From the NCBI RefSeq assembly GCF_000812685.1, contig NZ_JWIF01000011.1:23275-87274 (forward strand): DNA of 64,000 bases. Direction: 5' to 3'. The position numbers and the translations under genes are program-made. Below the pieces are notes generated by a model. It saw only the letters and a list, made by a program, of their open reading frames with translations, was not told where the DNA came from and ran no database searches. The stretch is from Halocynthiibacter namhaensis (lineage in GTDB: Bacteria > Pseudomonadota > Alphaproteobacteria > Rhodobacterales > Rhodobacteraceae). This document shows positions 10,493 to 19,415 of the stretch, in pieces. Position 1 is the first letter of the stretch. Every line of letters begins with the position of its first letter.

Positions 10493-11272
10493 ATGCTTCT
10501 GGCCATTGACTGCGGCAATACAAACACCGTGTTTTCCATTTGGGACGGCGAAAAATTCCTGTGTACCCTGCGTACATCCACCCATCATTCGCGTACGGCG
10601 GATGCCTATTTCACCTGGTTCACCACATTGATCAGCCATTATGGCATCAGCGCGGATATTACGGATGTGGTGATCAGCTCGACTGTGCCGCGTGTGGTGT
10701 GGAACCTGCGTGTGTTCGCGGATCGTTTCTTTGATTGCCGACCATTGGTGGTTGGCAAGCCCGAATGCATGTTGCCCGTCACATCCCGTGTGGATGAGGG
10801 CACGCGCCCTGGTCCTGACCGATTGGCCAATGCCGCTGCCGCCTGGGATCGGCATGGGGGCAACATAGTTGTGGTTGATTTCGGGACAGCTACGAATTTT
10901 GATGTGGTTGCAGAAGATGGCGCGTATGTAGGCGGTGTGATCGCGCCGGGAATCAACCTGTCGCTTGAGGCCCTGCATCAGGGTGCAGCCGCGCTGCCAC
11001 ATGTGGATATTTCACGCCCGGACAAAGTGATTGGAACGGATACAGTTGGCTGTATTCAATCTGGTGTTTTCTGGGGCTACTCGGGCCTGATCTCAGGTCT
11101 GATCGACAAGATTAAAGCGGAGTATGGCCAGCCGATGAAAGTGGTCGCCACTGGGGGACTTGCGCCCCTGTTTGAACAAGCCGACGTTGGCTTTGACACA
11201 ATTGAAGACGATCTGACCATGCATGGATTGGTCGTCATTCACAAATATAATAAGGATGCTGGCAACTTATGA
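10493..11272 (+). CDS. coaX: Type III pantothenate kinase (CoaX)
   Basis: Phosphorylates pantothenate in the first step of coenzyme A synthesis. The 259-residue protein belongs to the ASKHA fold: the phosphate-binding motif DCGNTNTVFSIWDG is at the N-terminus, GPDRLANAAAAW follows near residue 105, and the second phosphate motif VVDFGTATNFDVV lies around residue 125. Type III enzymes need a monovalent cation and are not inhibited by CoA. The start follows a strong GGAGGGGG ribosome-binding site; the stop overlaps rnj by four bases (ATGA). Confidence 0.95.
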   Translation: MLLAIDCGNTNTVFSIWDGEKFLCTLRTSTHHSRTADAYFTWFTTLISHYGISADITDVVISSTVPRVVWNLRVFADRFFDCRPLVVGKPECMLPVTSRVDEGTRPGPDRLANAAAAWDRHGGNIVVVDFGTATNFDVVAEDGAYVGGVIAPGINLSLEALHQGAAALPHVDISRPDKVIGTDTVGCIQSGVFWGYSGLISGLIDKIKAEYGQPMKVVATGGLAPLFEQADVGFDTIEDDLTMHGLVVIHKYNKDAGNL

Positions 11273-12936
11273 GCAGCAAAAATCGTCTAATTTATCTTCC
11301 CCTTGGCGGCGCCGGGGAAATTGGCATGAACGCATATGTCTATGGCTATGGCCCGAAGGATAAAGAACGCTTTATTCTCGTGGATATTGGTGTGACCTTC
11401 CCGGATATGGATGGATCCCCTGGCGTTGATCTGATTTTCGCCGATATCGCTTGGCTGGAAGAACGCAAAGACCGCTTGGATGCGATCTTTATCACCCACG
11501 CCCATGAAGACCACGTTGGGGCCGTTGGGCACCTGTGGGATCGCCTGGAAGCGCCGGTTTATGCGCGCCCTTTCACGGCCTATCACGCGACACGTAAAAT
11601 GGAGGAACAGGGTGCACCTGCGGATCAAGTGATCATCGCAAGCCCTTGGCCTGCGATGATTGATGCGGGACCGTTTAAGGTTTCCTTCATGCCTTTGGCG
11701 CACTCCATCCCGGAAAGTTCCGGCCTTGTGATCGACACGCCAGAAGGCCGTATCGTGCACACGGGCGACTTCAAAATGGACGAAACCCCATTGGTGGGCG
11801 AAGCCTTTGATCCAGTCATGTGGGCGGATATCGCGAAAGACGGCATCAAGGCGCTGGTCTGTGATTCCACCAATGTGTTTTCACAACACGCTGGCAAATC
11901 AGAAGCTTCCGTTGGTCCTGAGATCACCAAATTGGTGGGCGAGTCCAAAGGCATGGTTGTTGCGACAACTTTCGCATCCAACGTGGCGCGCGTGAAAACA
12001 TTGGCGGACGCTGGTGTTGCTGCGGGCCGTTCCGTCTGTTTGCTGGGCCGTTCCATGCGTCGCATGGTCGAAGCGGGCCACGCCACTGGCGTTTTGAAGG
12101 ACTTCCCCAAAACGATCTCCCCTGAAGACGCACGCGAATTGCCACGCGAAAACCTGATGTTGCTGGTGACTGGTTCCCAAGGCGAACGCCGTGCGGCATC
12201 AGCCCAACTGGCACGCGGGAAATATCTTGGTCTGACGATGAAAGAAGGGGATTTGTTCCTATTTTCATCCAAAACCATTCCAGGCAATGAACGCGGTGTG
12301 ATCAAAATCATCAACAGCTTTTCTGAAAAAGGTGTGGATGTGGTCGATGATCGCGCGGGCATTTATCACGTGTCTGGTCACGCAAACCGCCCGGATCTTG
12401 AATTGGCGCATGAGATCATGAACCCTGATCTTGTCATTCCGATGCACGGTGAACACCGTCACCTGCGTGAACATGTGAAGGTCGCCATGAGCCATGGGCG
12501 TTCCGCCGTGTTGGCCGTGAATGGCACGATGATCGACATCACCCGTGGTGGCGCGATTGTTGATTCGATCCAAACCGGCCGAACATATCTCGATGGGTCC
12601 GTGCAAATCGGTGCCATGGATGGTGTCGTGCGCGATCGTATCCGTATGGCGCTGAACGGTCATGTTCTGGTGACGATGATCATCGATGAGAACAATGAAC
12701 CACTGGGCGAACCTTGGGTCGAGCTGAAAGGCTTGGCTGAGACCGGTCGTTCAAACGCGCCTTTGCAAGATGTGCTTGAAGCGGATCTAGGCCAGTTGAT
12801 CAATCGTACAGGCAAGAAAACCCTGCGTGATGATGACGCTTTGGAAGAAGCGCTGCGTCGTGAAACCCGTCGTTCCGCCAATAATGAAGTGGGTCATAAG
12901 CCCGAAGTTACGGTTGTGATCAGCCGTTTGGCATAA
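11269..12936 (+). CDS. rnj: Ribonuclease J (metallo-beta-lactamase RNase)
   Basis: A 555-residue RNase with endonuclease and 5'-3' exonuclease activity, acting in mRNA turnover and rRNA maturation. The beta-lactamase domain shows HAHEDHVGAVGH (zinc ligands His77, His79, Asp81, His82), HTGDFKMD, and the beta-CASP histidines in VSGHANRPDL and PMHGEHRHLREH. The C-terminal domain of about 100 residues is typical of RNase J. Translation is coupled to coaX (ATGA). The gene ends the nuo-birA-coaX-rnj run and is followed by a hairpin and a strong terminator. Confidence 0.96.
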   Translation: MSSKNRLIYLPLGGAGEIGMNAYVYGYGPKDKERFILVDIGVTFPDMDGSPGVDLIFADIAWLEERKDRLDAIFITHAHEDHVGAVGHLWDRLEAPVYARPFTAYHATRKMEEQGAPADQVIIASPWPAMIDAGPFKVSFMPLAHSIPESSGLVIDTPEGRIVHTGDFKMDETPLVGEAFDPVMWADIAKDGIKALVCDSTNVFSQHAGKSEASVGPEITKLVGESKGMVVATTFASNVARVKTLADAGVAAGRSVCLLGRSMRRMVEAGHATGVLKDFPKTISPEDARELPRENLMLLVTGSQGERRAASAQLARGKYLGLTMKEGDLFLFSSKTIPGNERGVIKIINSFSEKGVDVVDDRAGIYHVSGHANRPDLELAHEIMNPDLVIPMHGEHRHLREHVKVAMSHGRSAVLAVNGTMIDITRGGAIVDSIQTGRTYLDGSVQIGAMDGVVRDRIRMALNGHVLVTMIIDENNEPLGEPWVELKGLAETGRSNAPLQDVLEADLGQLINRTGKKTLRDDDALEEALRRETRRSANNEVGHKPEVTVVISRLA

Positions 12937-12949
12937 CTGGTTAATTGCC

Positions 12950-12972
12950 GGTGCGGGGCCAGCCCCCGCACC
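12950..12972 (+). other. GC-rich RNA hairpin just after rnj
   Basis: Nine-base perfect inverted repeat GGTGCGGGG / CCCCGCACC with a five-base loop, 13 bases after the rnj stop. No T-run follows, so it is not itself a terminator. It may protect the 3' end of the operon transcript; this role is inference. Confidence 0.5.
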
Positions 12973-13013
12973 AACCTCTGCCAACAGAATATTTACGATT
13001 AAAATCAAAAAAA

Positions 13014-13044
13014 GGCGCGCTGGTTTGAACCAGCGCGCCTTTTT
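13014..13044. terminator. Bidirectional Rho-independent terminator, rnj / DEAD-box helicase
   Basis: Perfect ten-base stem GGCGCGCTGG / CCAGCGCGCC (13014-13023 and 13030-13039) with loop TTTGAA. It is followed on the + strand by TTTTT and preceded by a run of A residues (13002-13013), so it can end transcripts from both the + strand operon and the convergent helicase gene, which stops at 13065. Confidence 0.9.
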
Positions 13045-13064
13045 AATTAGGTTATATGAAGGGC

Positions 13065-14600
13065 TTAGCCTGCTTCGCGGCGTTCATCAAAGCTCATGGC
13101 GATAAAGCCGGGCAGGTGGTCGCCCATGCCAACCACGCGGTTGTCGCGTGCTTTGGCATTGCCAGTTGTGTTGTTGCCATTTGCATGGTTGCCATGGGCG
13201 TTGTTGTTGTCGCCTTTGCCACGACCGCGTCCACCGCGACTGCGGTTTGGCTTGGCATCATCCTGGGATAGAGCTGTTGCTTCTGTGGTTGGAACCACGG
13301 TATCTTCTTGCACTGCTGGCGCCGCATCAACCGCTTCCGGTTTCGCATCCACAGGCTTTTCGTCGCGTGGTTTGCGCCGCGTCCGTGTACGCTTGGGCTT
13401 TTCAGTCGGTGCATCATCGGATTTGGTTTCAACCGCGGGGGCTGGGTCTTTCTTCAGCGGGTTTTCCAAGCGTGGAACCGGCTGCTGAACCAAAGCCTCG
13501 ATCGCGTCGAAGTTTTTCTCATCCGATGGGCCGCAGATCATATAGGCGGTGCCAGTGCGGCCGGCGCGACCCGTGCGGCCAATGCGGTGCACATAGTCTT
13601 CCGCATGTCCTGGAACGTCGAAATTGAACACATGGCTGACGTTTGGCACGTCAAGTCCACGGGCGGCAACGTCGGACGCACAAAGGAAGCGAAGCTTGCC
13701 TGAGCGGAACGCATCCAATGTTTCCATACGCTTGCTTTGGTCCAAATCACCGTGGATTGGCGATGCGTCATAGCCGTTTTTGTTTAGGGATTTTGCAACA
13801 ATATCAACGTCAGACTTGCGGTTGCAGAAAATGATCGCATTGGTGCATTTTTCACCTTCGCTATCAATCAACTTACGCAAAAGATTGCGTTTTTCACTGC
13901 TGGCGCGATCTTTGCGTGATGGTTTGAACATCACCACACCTTGGGTGATTTTGTCGTTTGTTGTGGCGGCACGTGCAACTTCGATACGCGCAGGCGCAGA
14001 CAGGAAGGTGTTTGTGATGCGCTCGATCTCAGGGGCCATAGTGGCCGAGAAGAACAGGGTCTGGCGTGTGAAAGGTGTCAGGCCGAAAATGCGTTCGATA
14101 TCAGGGATAAAGCCCATATCAAGCATACGGTCGGCCTCATCCACAACCATAATTTGCACACCGGTCAACAGCAGCTTGCCACGTTCAAAATGGTCCAACA
14201 GACGGCCAGGTGTCGCGATTAAAACATCAACACCACGGTCAATCAGCATGTCTTGTTCTTTGAAGGACACACCACCGATCAACAGGGCTTTGGTCAGTTT
14301 GACATGTTTGGCGTATGTGTCGAAGTTTTCAGCAACCTGGGCTGCCAATTCGCGCGTTGGACACAGAACCAAGGACCGTGGCATACGCGCACGAGCGCGC
14401 CCACGGGCCAGCATTGAAATCATTGGCAGGGTAAAAGACGCAGTCTTTCCTGTGCCAGTTTGGGCGATTCCCAACACGTCACGCCCCTCAAGGGCAGGGG
14501 GAATTGCGCCAGCCTGAATCGGTGTGGGGCTTTCGTAGCCCGCTTCATCAACGGCTTTCAGGACCTTGGGTCCAAGTTTTAGATCACTAAATTTTGTCAT
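13065..14600 (-). CDS. DEAD-box ATP-dependent RNA helicase, RhlE-like
   Basis: A 511-residue RNA helicase. The core shows motif I AQTGTGKT (about residues 46-53), PTRELAAQV, TPGRLLDH, DEAD at 154-157, the SAT motif in FFSATMAPE, and HRIGRTGRAGRTG. The C-terminal tail of about 140 residues is basic and low in complexity (RTRTRRKPRDEKP, then Asn/Gly/His-rich stretches with RGGRGRGKGDNNN), which suits RNA binding or self-association. The frame is open 29 codons further upstream, but MTKFSDLKLGPKVLKAV is the usual family start. Such helicases act in ribosome assembly, mRNA decay and cold adaptation. It converges on rnj, which has a related role in RNA turnover. Confidence 0.93.
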   Translation of the reverse strand: MTKFSDLKLGPKVLKAVDEAGYESPTPIQAGAIPPALEGRDVLGIAQTGTGKTASFTLPMISMLARGRARARMPRSLVLCPTRELAAQVAENFDTYAKHVKLTKALLIGGVSFKEQDMLIDRGVDVLIATPGRLLDHFERGKLLLTGVQIMVVDEADRMLDMGFIPDIERIFGLTPFTRQTLFFSATMAPEIERITNTFLSAPARIEVARAATTNDKITQGVVMFKPSRKDRASSEKRNLLRKLIDSEGEKCTNAIIFCNRKSDVDIVAKSLNKNGYDASPIHGDLDQSKRMETLDAFRSGKLRFLCASDVAARGLDVPNVSHVFNFDVPGHAEDYVHRIGRTGRAGRTGTAYMICGPSDEKNFDAIEALVQQPVPRLENPLKKDPAPAVETKSDDAPTEKPKRTRTRRKPRDEKPVDAKPEAVDAAPAVQEDTVVPTTEATALSQDDAKPNRSRGGRGRGKGDNNNAHGNHANGNNTTGNAKARDNRVVGMGDHLPGFIAMSFDERREAG

Positions 14601-14805
14601 TATTATCCATGACTTGCAGGGCGTATTCCCTGGCCCTGCTGAACAGGGGATTTTCGGAGCGCGCGACCCGCGTGGCCGCCGGTACAATGGGGTGCTCCAG
14701 ACACCGAACGTCGTAGCGCCTTTCTACGCGAAGGTCAATAAAGCGCGCATACCAATCACGCCTAAGTGGAAACTGCGACGGGGGTGCAACAATCAGACGC
14801 GATTG

Positions 14806-15570
14806 TCAGCTGTCGCTGTTTTGATTTCCGCGAACTTTGGCGAGCCGGTGGAAAATATTGTTGCTGTCTGTATTCAGTGCGTTCAATAAATCCATCACAA
14901 GCCAAGAAACCGGAGTGTCCTGGCAACTTTGACAAAGCTGAAACAAACGCATGACCAAATAGCGGTCTAGGTCGCCGTCTTCCAAGCTGAAAGGCTCCAT
15001 CTTCAAAGGCATGGGGCCACGATTTTTGGCTCCGAAGCTAAAAATCTTCCAACTGGGCAAGCCGGATGTTTTGCGTTCGGCCTCAAATATCTTCAACATT
15101 CCGAAAAACTGTACAGCTTCGCACCCTAAAAGGCGTTCGGTTTCGGTTTCTCCGAGTTCAGCGAATGTCTGGATGGCTGAAATCTTCCAACGCGATGATA
15201 AACGGTCCAGTAAATGTTGCGCTTGCTCTGCCCAGACGCGATGCCACAACACGATGAATTCGTCTGCTGGATTGCGTCGCCGGAAAACGGGAATGAGTTG
15301 TGCTGTCATGAGACAGAGTGCGGATTGCGCAACATATTCCCGTGACATTTCCACATGTACGTCCTGCATCCGGGAAGGATAATGCAACCGCCCTTGATGC
15401 GTGAAATTTGCGGCCGGAGGCGGGCAGGGTGTACTGGCCAATATGGCGAGATCGGCATGAACATCAGGCAAAACAACGGTGTTTGAAGCGAATGGTTCCT
15501 CGCGGAGGTTCCATTCATTAAGAAGGCCAGCAAAGCCACTTTTCCAGGTGATGCTTTCGGCCTTTGCCAT
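14806..15570 (-). CDS. Unknown protein coupled to prfC
   Basis: A 254-residue protein that I do not recognise. Its ATG lies one base downstream of the prfC stop, so the two are probably translated from one message. The sequence is soluble-looking, with no signal peptide or membrane helix. A helical middle part contains ADEFIVLWHRVWAEQAQHLL, and six cysteines are spread along the chain (PCPPP, ALCLMT, LLGCEA, QLCQSCQDT). The CxxC-like LCQSC near the C-terminus could bind metal, but no partner cysteine pair is evident. The context with release factor 3 hints at a translation-linked or purely operonic role; this is inference. Confidence 0.72.
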   Translation of the reverse strand: MAKAESITWKSGFAGLLNEWNLREEPFASNTVVLPDVHADLAILASTPCPPPAANFTHQGRLHYPSRMQDVHVEMSREYVAQSALCLMTAQLIPVFRRRNPADEFIVLWHRVWAEQAQHLLDRLSSRWKISAIQTFAELGETETERLLGCEAVQFFGMLKIFEAERKTSGLPSWKIFSFGAKNRGPMPLKMEPFSLEDGDLDRYLVMRLFQLCQSCQDTPVSWLVMDLLNALNTDSNNIFHRLAKVRGNQNSDS

Positions 15571-15571
15571 G

Positions 15572-17179
15572 CTAAACCATCATTTCCTTGGTCGCTGATA
15601 GGGTCACATCCGGGTAGTCACGCACAACGCGGTCGATGTCCCATTGCATCCGTGTCAGGAACACAGTGTCGCCGTCGTTATCATATCCAATATGTTGTTT
15701 ATTGGCGTCCGCAAATTTTTCGACAGCTGATTTTTCGCCGTGTACCCAGCGCGCTGAGGTGAACTGGCTGGGGCTGAAGTTCACAGGCAACCCATATTCA
15801 AGTTCAATGCGAGACCCCAGAACTTCAAATTGAAGCTGCCCAACAACGCCAACAATAAAGCCAGATCCGATTGATGGCTTAAACACTTTTGCGGCACCTT
15901 CTTCGGCGAATTGCATAAGGGCTTTTTCCAAGTGCTTTGATTTCAGCGGATCACCAGCGCGGACACTTTGCAGCAATTCCGGCGCAAACGAGGGGATGCC
16001 GGTGACGCGCAGGGCTTCGCCCTCGGTCAATGTGTCGCCGATGCGCAATTGGCCGTGGTTGGGAATGCCGATGATGTCGCCCGCCCATGCTTCTTCGGCC
16101 AGTTCGCGGTCAGAGGCGAGAAACAACACGGGGTTAGAGATCGCCATGGGCTTTTTTGTGCGCACATGGGTCAATTTCATGCCGCGTTTGAAGTGGCCTG
16201 AGGCCATGCGAACAAAGGCCACGCGGTCACGGTGTTTGGGGTCCATGTTGGCTTGCACTTTGAAAACAAAGCCCGCGACCTTTTTCTCAGCCGGGTCGAT
16301 ATCGCGTGGCTGTGCAGTCTGTGGCTGTGGTTGCGGGCCATATTTTGCGATGCCGGCCATCAGTTCTTGCACGCCAAAACTGTTGATCGCTGAGCCAAAC
16401 CAAATCGGCGTCAATGTGCCGTCCAGCATGGCTTGGTGGTCAAGCGGTGGGAGAAGTTCTTTGGCCATCTCGATTTCTTCGAGAAACTGTTCAAGCAGAT
16501 CGGCTGGGACGTGTTCTGCCAAACGAGGATCATCAAGTCCGTTGATCTCAATGCTTTCCGCGATCTTATTGCGATCCGCGCGATCCATCAGTTCAAGACG
16601 ATCGCGCAGGATATCATAACATCCAATGAATTCACGCCCTGTCCCAATCGGCCAGGATGCCGGTGTCACGTCGATTGCCAGGTTTTCCTGAATTTCGTCA
16701 ATGATTTCAAATGTATCGCGGCTTTCACGGTCCATCTTGTTACAGAAGGTCAGAATGGGAAGATCGCGCATGCGGCAAACTTCGAACAGTTTTTGCGTTT
16801 GGCTTTCCACACCTTTTGCGCCGTCGATCACCATAACAGCGGCATCCACAGCGGTCAGCGTGCGATAGGTGTCTTCCGAGAAATCCGAGTGGCCAGGCGT
16901 ATCAACGAGGTTGAAACGATGCCCATCATAGTCAAATGACATGGCCGATGCCGACACAGAGATGCCGCGGTCTTTTTCCATCTGCATAAAGTCAGAACGG
17001 GTGCGGCGTGCTTCGCCTTTGGCCCGGACCTGACCGGCCATCTGAATAGCGCCACCATAGAGAAGAAATTTCTCTGTCAGAGTGGTTTTCCCCGCATCCG
17101 GGTGCGAAATGATCGCGAATGTGCGACGGTTCGCAATCTCGGGCGGTAGGACGGGCTGGTTTGGTGCTAAATCTGACAT
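15572..17179 (-). CDS. prfC: Peptide chain release factor 3 (RF3)
   Basis: A 535-residue translational GTPase that removes RF1 and RF2 from the ribosome after peptide release. GTPase motifs are clear: G1 SHPDAGKTTLTEK (residues 25-37), G3 DTPGHSDFSEDTYR and G4 NKMDRE. The length matches E. coli RF3 (529). Domain II and the C-terminal domain are complete. The ATG at 17179 is preceded by a short spacer with no competing start. Confidence 0.97.
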   Translation of the reverse strand: MSDLAPNQPVLPPEIANRRTFAIISHPDAGKTTLTEKFLLYGGAIQMAGQVRAKGEARRTRSDFMQMEKDRGISVSASAMSFDYDGHRFNLVDTPGHSDFSEDTYRTLTAVDAAVMVIDGAKGVESQTQKLFEVCRMRDLPILTFCNKMDRESRDTFEIIDEIQENLAIDVTPASWPIGTGREFIGCYDILRDRLELMDRADRNKIAESIEINGLDDPRLAEHVPADLLEQFLEEIEMAKELLPPLDHQAMLDGTLTPIWFGSAINSFGVQELMAGIAKYGPQPQPQTAQPRDIDPAEKKVAGFVFKVQANMDPKHRDRVAFVRMASGHFKRGMKLTHVRTKKPMAISNPVLFLASDRELAEEAWAGDIIGIPNHGQLRIGDTLTEGEALRVTGIPSFAPELLQSVRAGDPLKSKHLEKALMQFAEEGAAKVFKPSIGSGFIVGVVGQLQFEVLGSRIELEYGLPVNFSPSQFTSARWVHGEKSAVEKFADANKQHIGYDNDGDTVFLTRMQWDIDRVVRDYPDVTLSATKEMMV

Positions 17180-17250
17180 GGCATTCCTATAGGGCCGCGA
17201 TGTTCAAAGAGCAAGCTTAGCCCCCATCAATTAACAAGAATTGCCCAGAA

Positions 17251-18315
17251 TTAACGGGGGGATGACGCGCGTTTGAGACGGTCTGCCATGTCGAGATGCA
17301 AGTCAGTCTTTTCGACCTCATAAACCCGGGGGGATCCCATAGCTTGGGTGGGGGCAACGTCGGAAAGCTGTACATTCATTTCATCTGGCAGGGCGGGGCT
17401 TGTGCTGGGATCCAGCAACATGCTTTCAGCCGCAATCCCTTCAGCATAAATGATTTGATGATCATCAAACAGGATTTGATAGTAATCGATGAAGCCCCCT
17501 TCGAAGGTCCGGATGGTATCATCATTCACCAAATGACGGGCCTGCACCATGACTTCCGAGCGGCCAAGTTCAAGTAAATCCACGCGTTGCCAGAAAAACA
17601 GACGCTGTGTGGGGCTGACGAACAAATCCCTCGCGTTGTTCAGCGCACCTTTTTTGATGAGAATCGGCGCGAATTTCCCAACAGCGCGACGTGTCGTGCC
17701 GCCAACCCAGCGCACTTCTTGTGATCCGTTATCGCGGGTTAAAACGTGATCGCCTGCGCGAAGGTCTTCGACCTTACGTTGTGTGCCATTTGCCAAAGTG
17801 ATGGAGGTGCCGCCGCCAAATGATACACATGCGATCAGCGCGAAGAATTTCTGAGGGTTTTGGCGATTTATGCCAATCAAGCGGTAGGGGATAGAGGGCG
17901 CAATGTCGGTCATTGGCAGCAAATGTGTTTGGACGAAATGTCCAGTTTTTGGGCAGACCTCGACCATAATGAGCGCATCAATCGTCTTCCCGTTGTGTTT
18001 CATCAATGTGATGACGGAATCCAAGAAAATCGCGTTGCCCGGTTGACCGATATTTGTTTCCGACGCGATCAGATAATCGGGCTTTGCAATGGCATCAAAG
18101 GATGTGTCAGCCGGTACAGGGATGATTTCTAGGCTTTGCAACGCGCTGTCGCGACTGATTTGATAGTGATCATCAAGTAAAAGACCTGCTGCGTCTTGCA
18201 GGGTGTCACCTAAATTAACGCCGTCTGAAACAATAAAACAGGATCCTGGGATCACGGGTAAACTGAAACGTCCGGCATCTGCGGCGGCATATTCTTTGTT
18301 ATATAAAACGTTCAC
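17251..18315 (-). CDS. Hint-domain protein with an altered Hint motif
   Basis: A 354-residue protein. Residues 1-155 form an uncharacterised N-terminal region. From about residue 158 a Hint (hedgehog/intein) domain of the kind common in Rhodobacterales begins, with ACVSFGGGTSITL (Cys162), EDLRAGDHVLTRDNG and later RDLFVSPTQRLFFWQR. In relatives the SPQHR motif carries a conserved histidine; here that position is Gln236, so autoprocessing may be lost. The start is a GTG at 18315 behind a TAGGT ribosome-binding site; a nearby ATG runs directly into TGA. There is no secretion signal in the usual sense; relatives are often type I secreted or surface proteins. Function is unknown. Confidence 0.8.
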   Translation of the reverse strand: MNVLYNKEYAAADAGRFSLPVIPGSCFIVSDGVNLGDTLQDAAGLLLDDHYQISRDSALQSLEIIPVPADTSFDAIAKPDYLIASETNIGQPGNAIFLDSVITLMKHNGKTIDALIMVEVCPKTGHFVQTHLLPMTDIAPSIPYRLIGINRQNPQKFFALIACVSFGGGTSITLANGTQRKVEDLRAGDHVLTRDNGSQEVRWVGGTTRRAVGKFAPILIKKGALNNARDLFVSPTQRLFFWQRVDLLELGRSEVMVQARHLVNDDTIRTFEGGFIDYYQILFDDHQIIYAEGIAAESMLLDPSTSPALPDEMNVQLSDVAPTQAMGSPRVYEVEKTDLHLDMADRLKRASSPR

Positions 18316-18608
18316 ATTTACCTACAATCTGTCTGCGGAACCGCAGGTTAATCTTGGGCTTGATCTTTAACACTATTTAAACAAGGCAAAAAAATAACTC
18401 AAGTCGTCTATTTGTATAGTATCAGCTGTTTGATATCAGCACAGTCCTAATTCTTCGAAAAAACTATCAAAAAATACGGTAAGATGCAGGAAGATTGTGC
18501 GAGGTGGGGTGACATTTGCGGGATCTGTGCCTTTATTGAATATGAACACCGAATTGTGCAACTGAGATGGCCCTTGGCGGGGCTGACCGATGGGGATGGA
18601 GATCAAAT

Positions 18609-19388
18609 ATGGATATGGGAATCAAAGGAAAGCGTGCATTAATATGCGCGTCATCGAAGGGGCTTGGCTTTGGATGTGCGCAGGCATTGGCGGCTGAAGG
18701 TGCTGATATCATTATGAATGCCCGGACGGAAGGCCCGCTTCTGGCGGCGGCTGAGGGCATCCGCAGCACCTATGGTGTTGAGGTCACGACTGTGGCTGCT
18801 GATATCTCGACCGACGCTGGGCAAGCAAAGGTTTTGGCGGCTGCTGGTGATGTGGATATTCTCGTGAATAACGCCGGTGGTCCGCCTCCGGGCATGTGGA
18901 GCGATTGGGAACGTGACGATTTTATTCAAGCTTTAGACGCAAATATGTTGGCGCCCATCGCGATGATCAAAGCGTTGGTGCCCGCGATGATGAACCGGGG
19001 TTGGGGACGGGTGGTGAACATCACATCCCAATCTGTGAAGGCGCCGATTGCTGTGCTTGGCCTGTCCAACGCGGCGCGCACGGGGTTGACGGGCTATGTG
19101 GCAGGCACATCGCGCCAGGTTGCGCCCAGTGGTGTGACGATCAACAATCTGCTGCCGGGCATTCATGCCACGGATCGCGCGGTGTCGCTGGATGGCGGTG
19201 TTGCGAACGCGCAGGGAATCAGCATGGATGACGCCAAGACCCAGCGAGAAGCGACGATCCCGGCCCGCCGTTATGGAACGGCTGAGGAATTCGGCGCAAC
19301 CTGTGCGTTTCTCTGTTCCCAACACGCGGGCTTTATCGTTGGTCAGAATATTCTGCTTGATGGCGGTGCGGTGAACGCGACACTGTAA
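18609..19388 (+). CDS. Short-chain dehydrogenase-like protein lacking the YxxxK pair
   Basis: A 259-residue Rossmann protein of the SDR superfamily, close to the 3-oxoacyl-ACP-reductase-like subgroup. The nucleotide-binding region reads ICASSKGLGFGCAQAL instead of the usual TGxxxGxG, and NNAGGPPPG is present. Where a YxxxK pair is expected, the sequence is LGLSNAARTGL: Leu replaces Tyr and no Lys follows. A subgroup of SDRs with such departures is known and is thought not to act by the standard mechanism. GGAG at 18598 supports the ATG at 18609. The substrate cannot be told. It stands upstream of the AlkC-like gene with a 27-base gap and may share its promoter. Confidence 0.86.
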   Translation: MDMGIKGKRALICASSKGLGFGCAQALAAEGADIIMNARTEGPLLAAAEGIRSTYGVEVTTVAADISTDAGQAKVLAAAGDVDILVNNAGGPPPGMWSDWERDDFIQALDANMLAPIAMIKALVPAMMNRGWGRVVNITSQSVKAPIAVLGLSNAARTGLTGYVAGTSRQVAPSGVTINNLLPGIHATDRAVSLDGGVANAQGISMDDAKTQREATIPARRYGTAEEFGATCAFLCSQHAGFIVGQNILLDGGAVNATL

Positions 19389-19415
19389 GTTTTAGAAAGA
19401 ATGTAAGGGGCGGGC

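Noticed and set aside
13096..13627. Several + strand frames opposite the helicase tail
   Set aside because: They come from low-complexity codons of the helicase C-terminus read in reverse, with Cys/Trp-rich composition typical of shadows.
15996..16619. 207-codon + strand frame opposite prfC
   Set aside because: Fully antisense to the conserved RF3 gene; the encoded protein has no known pattern.
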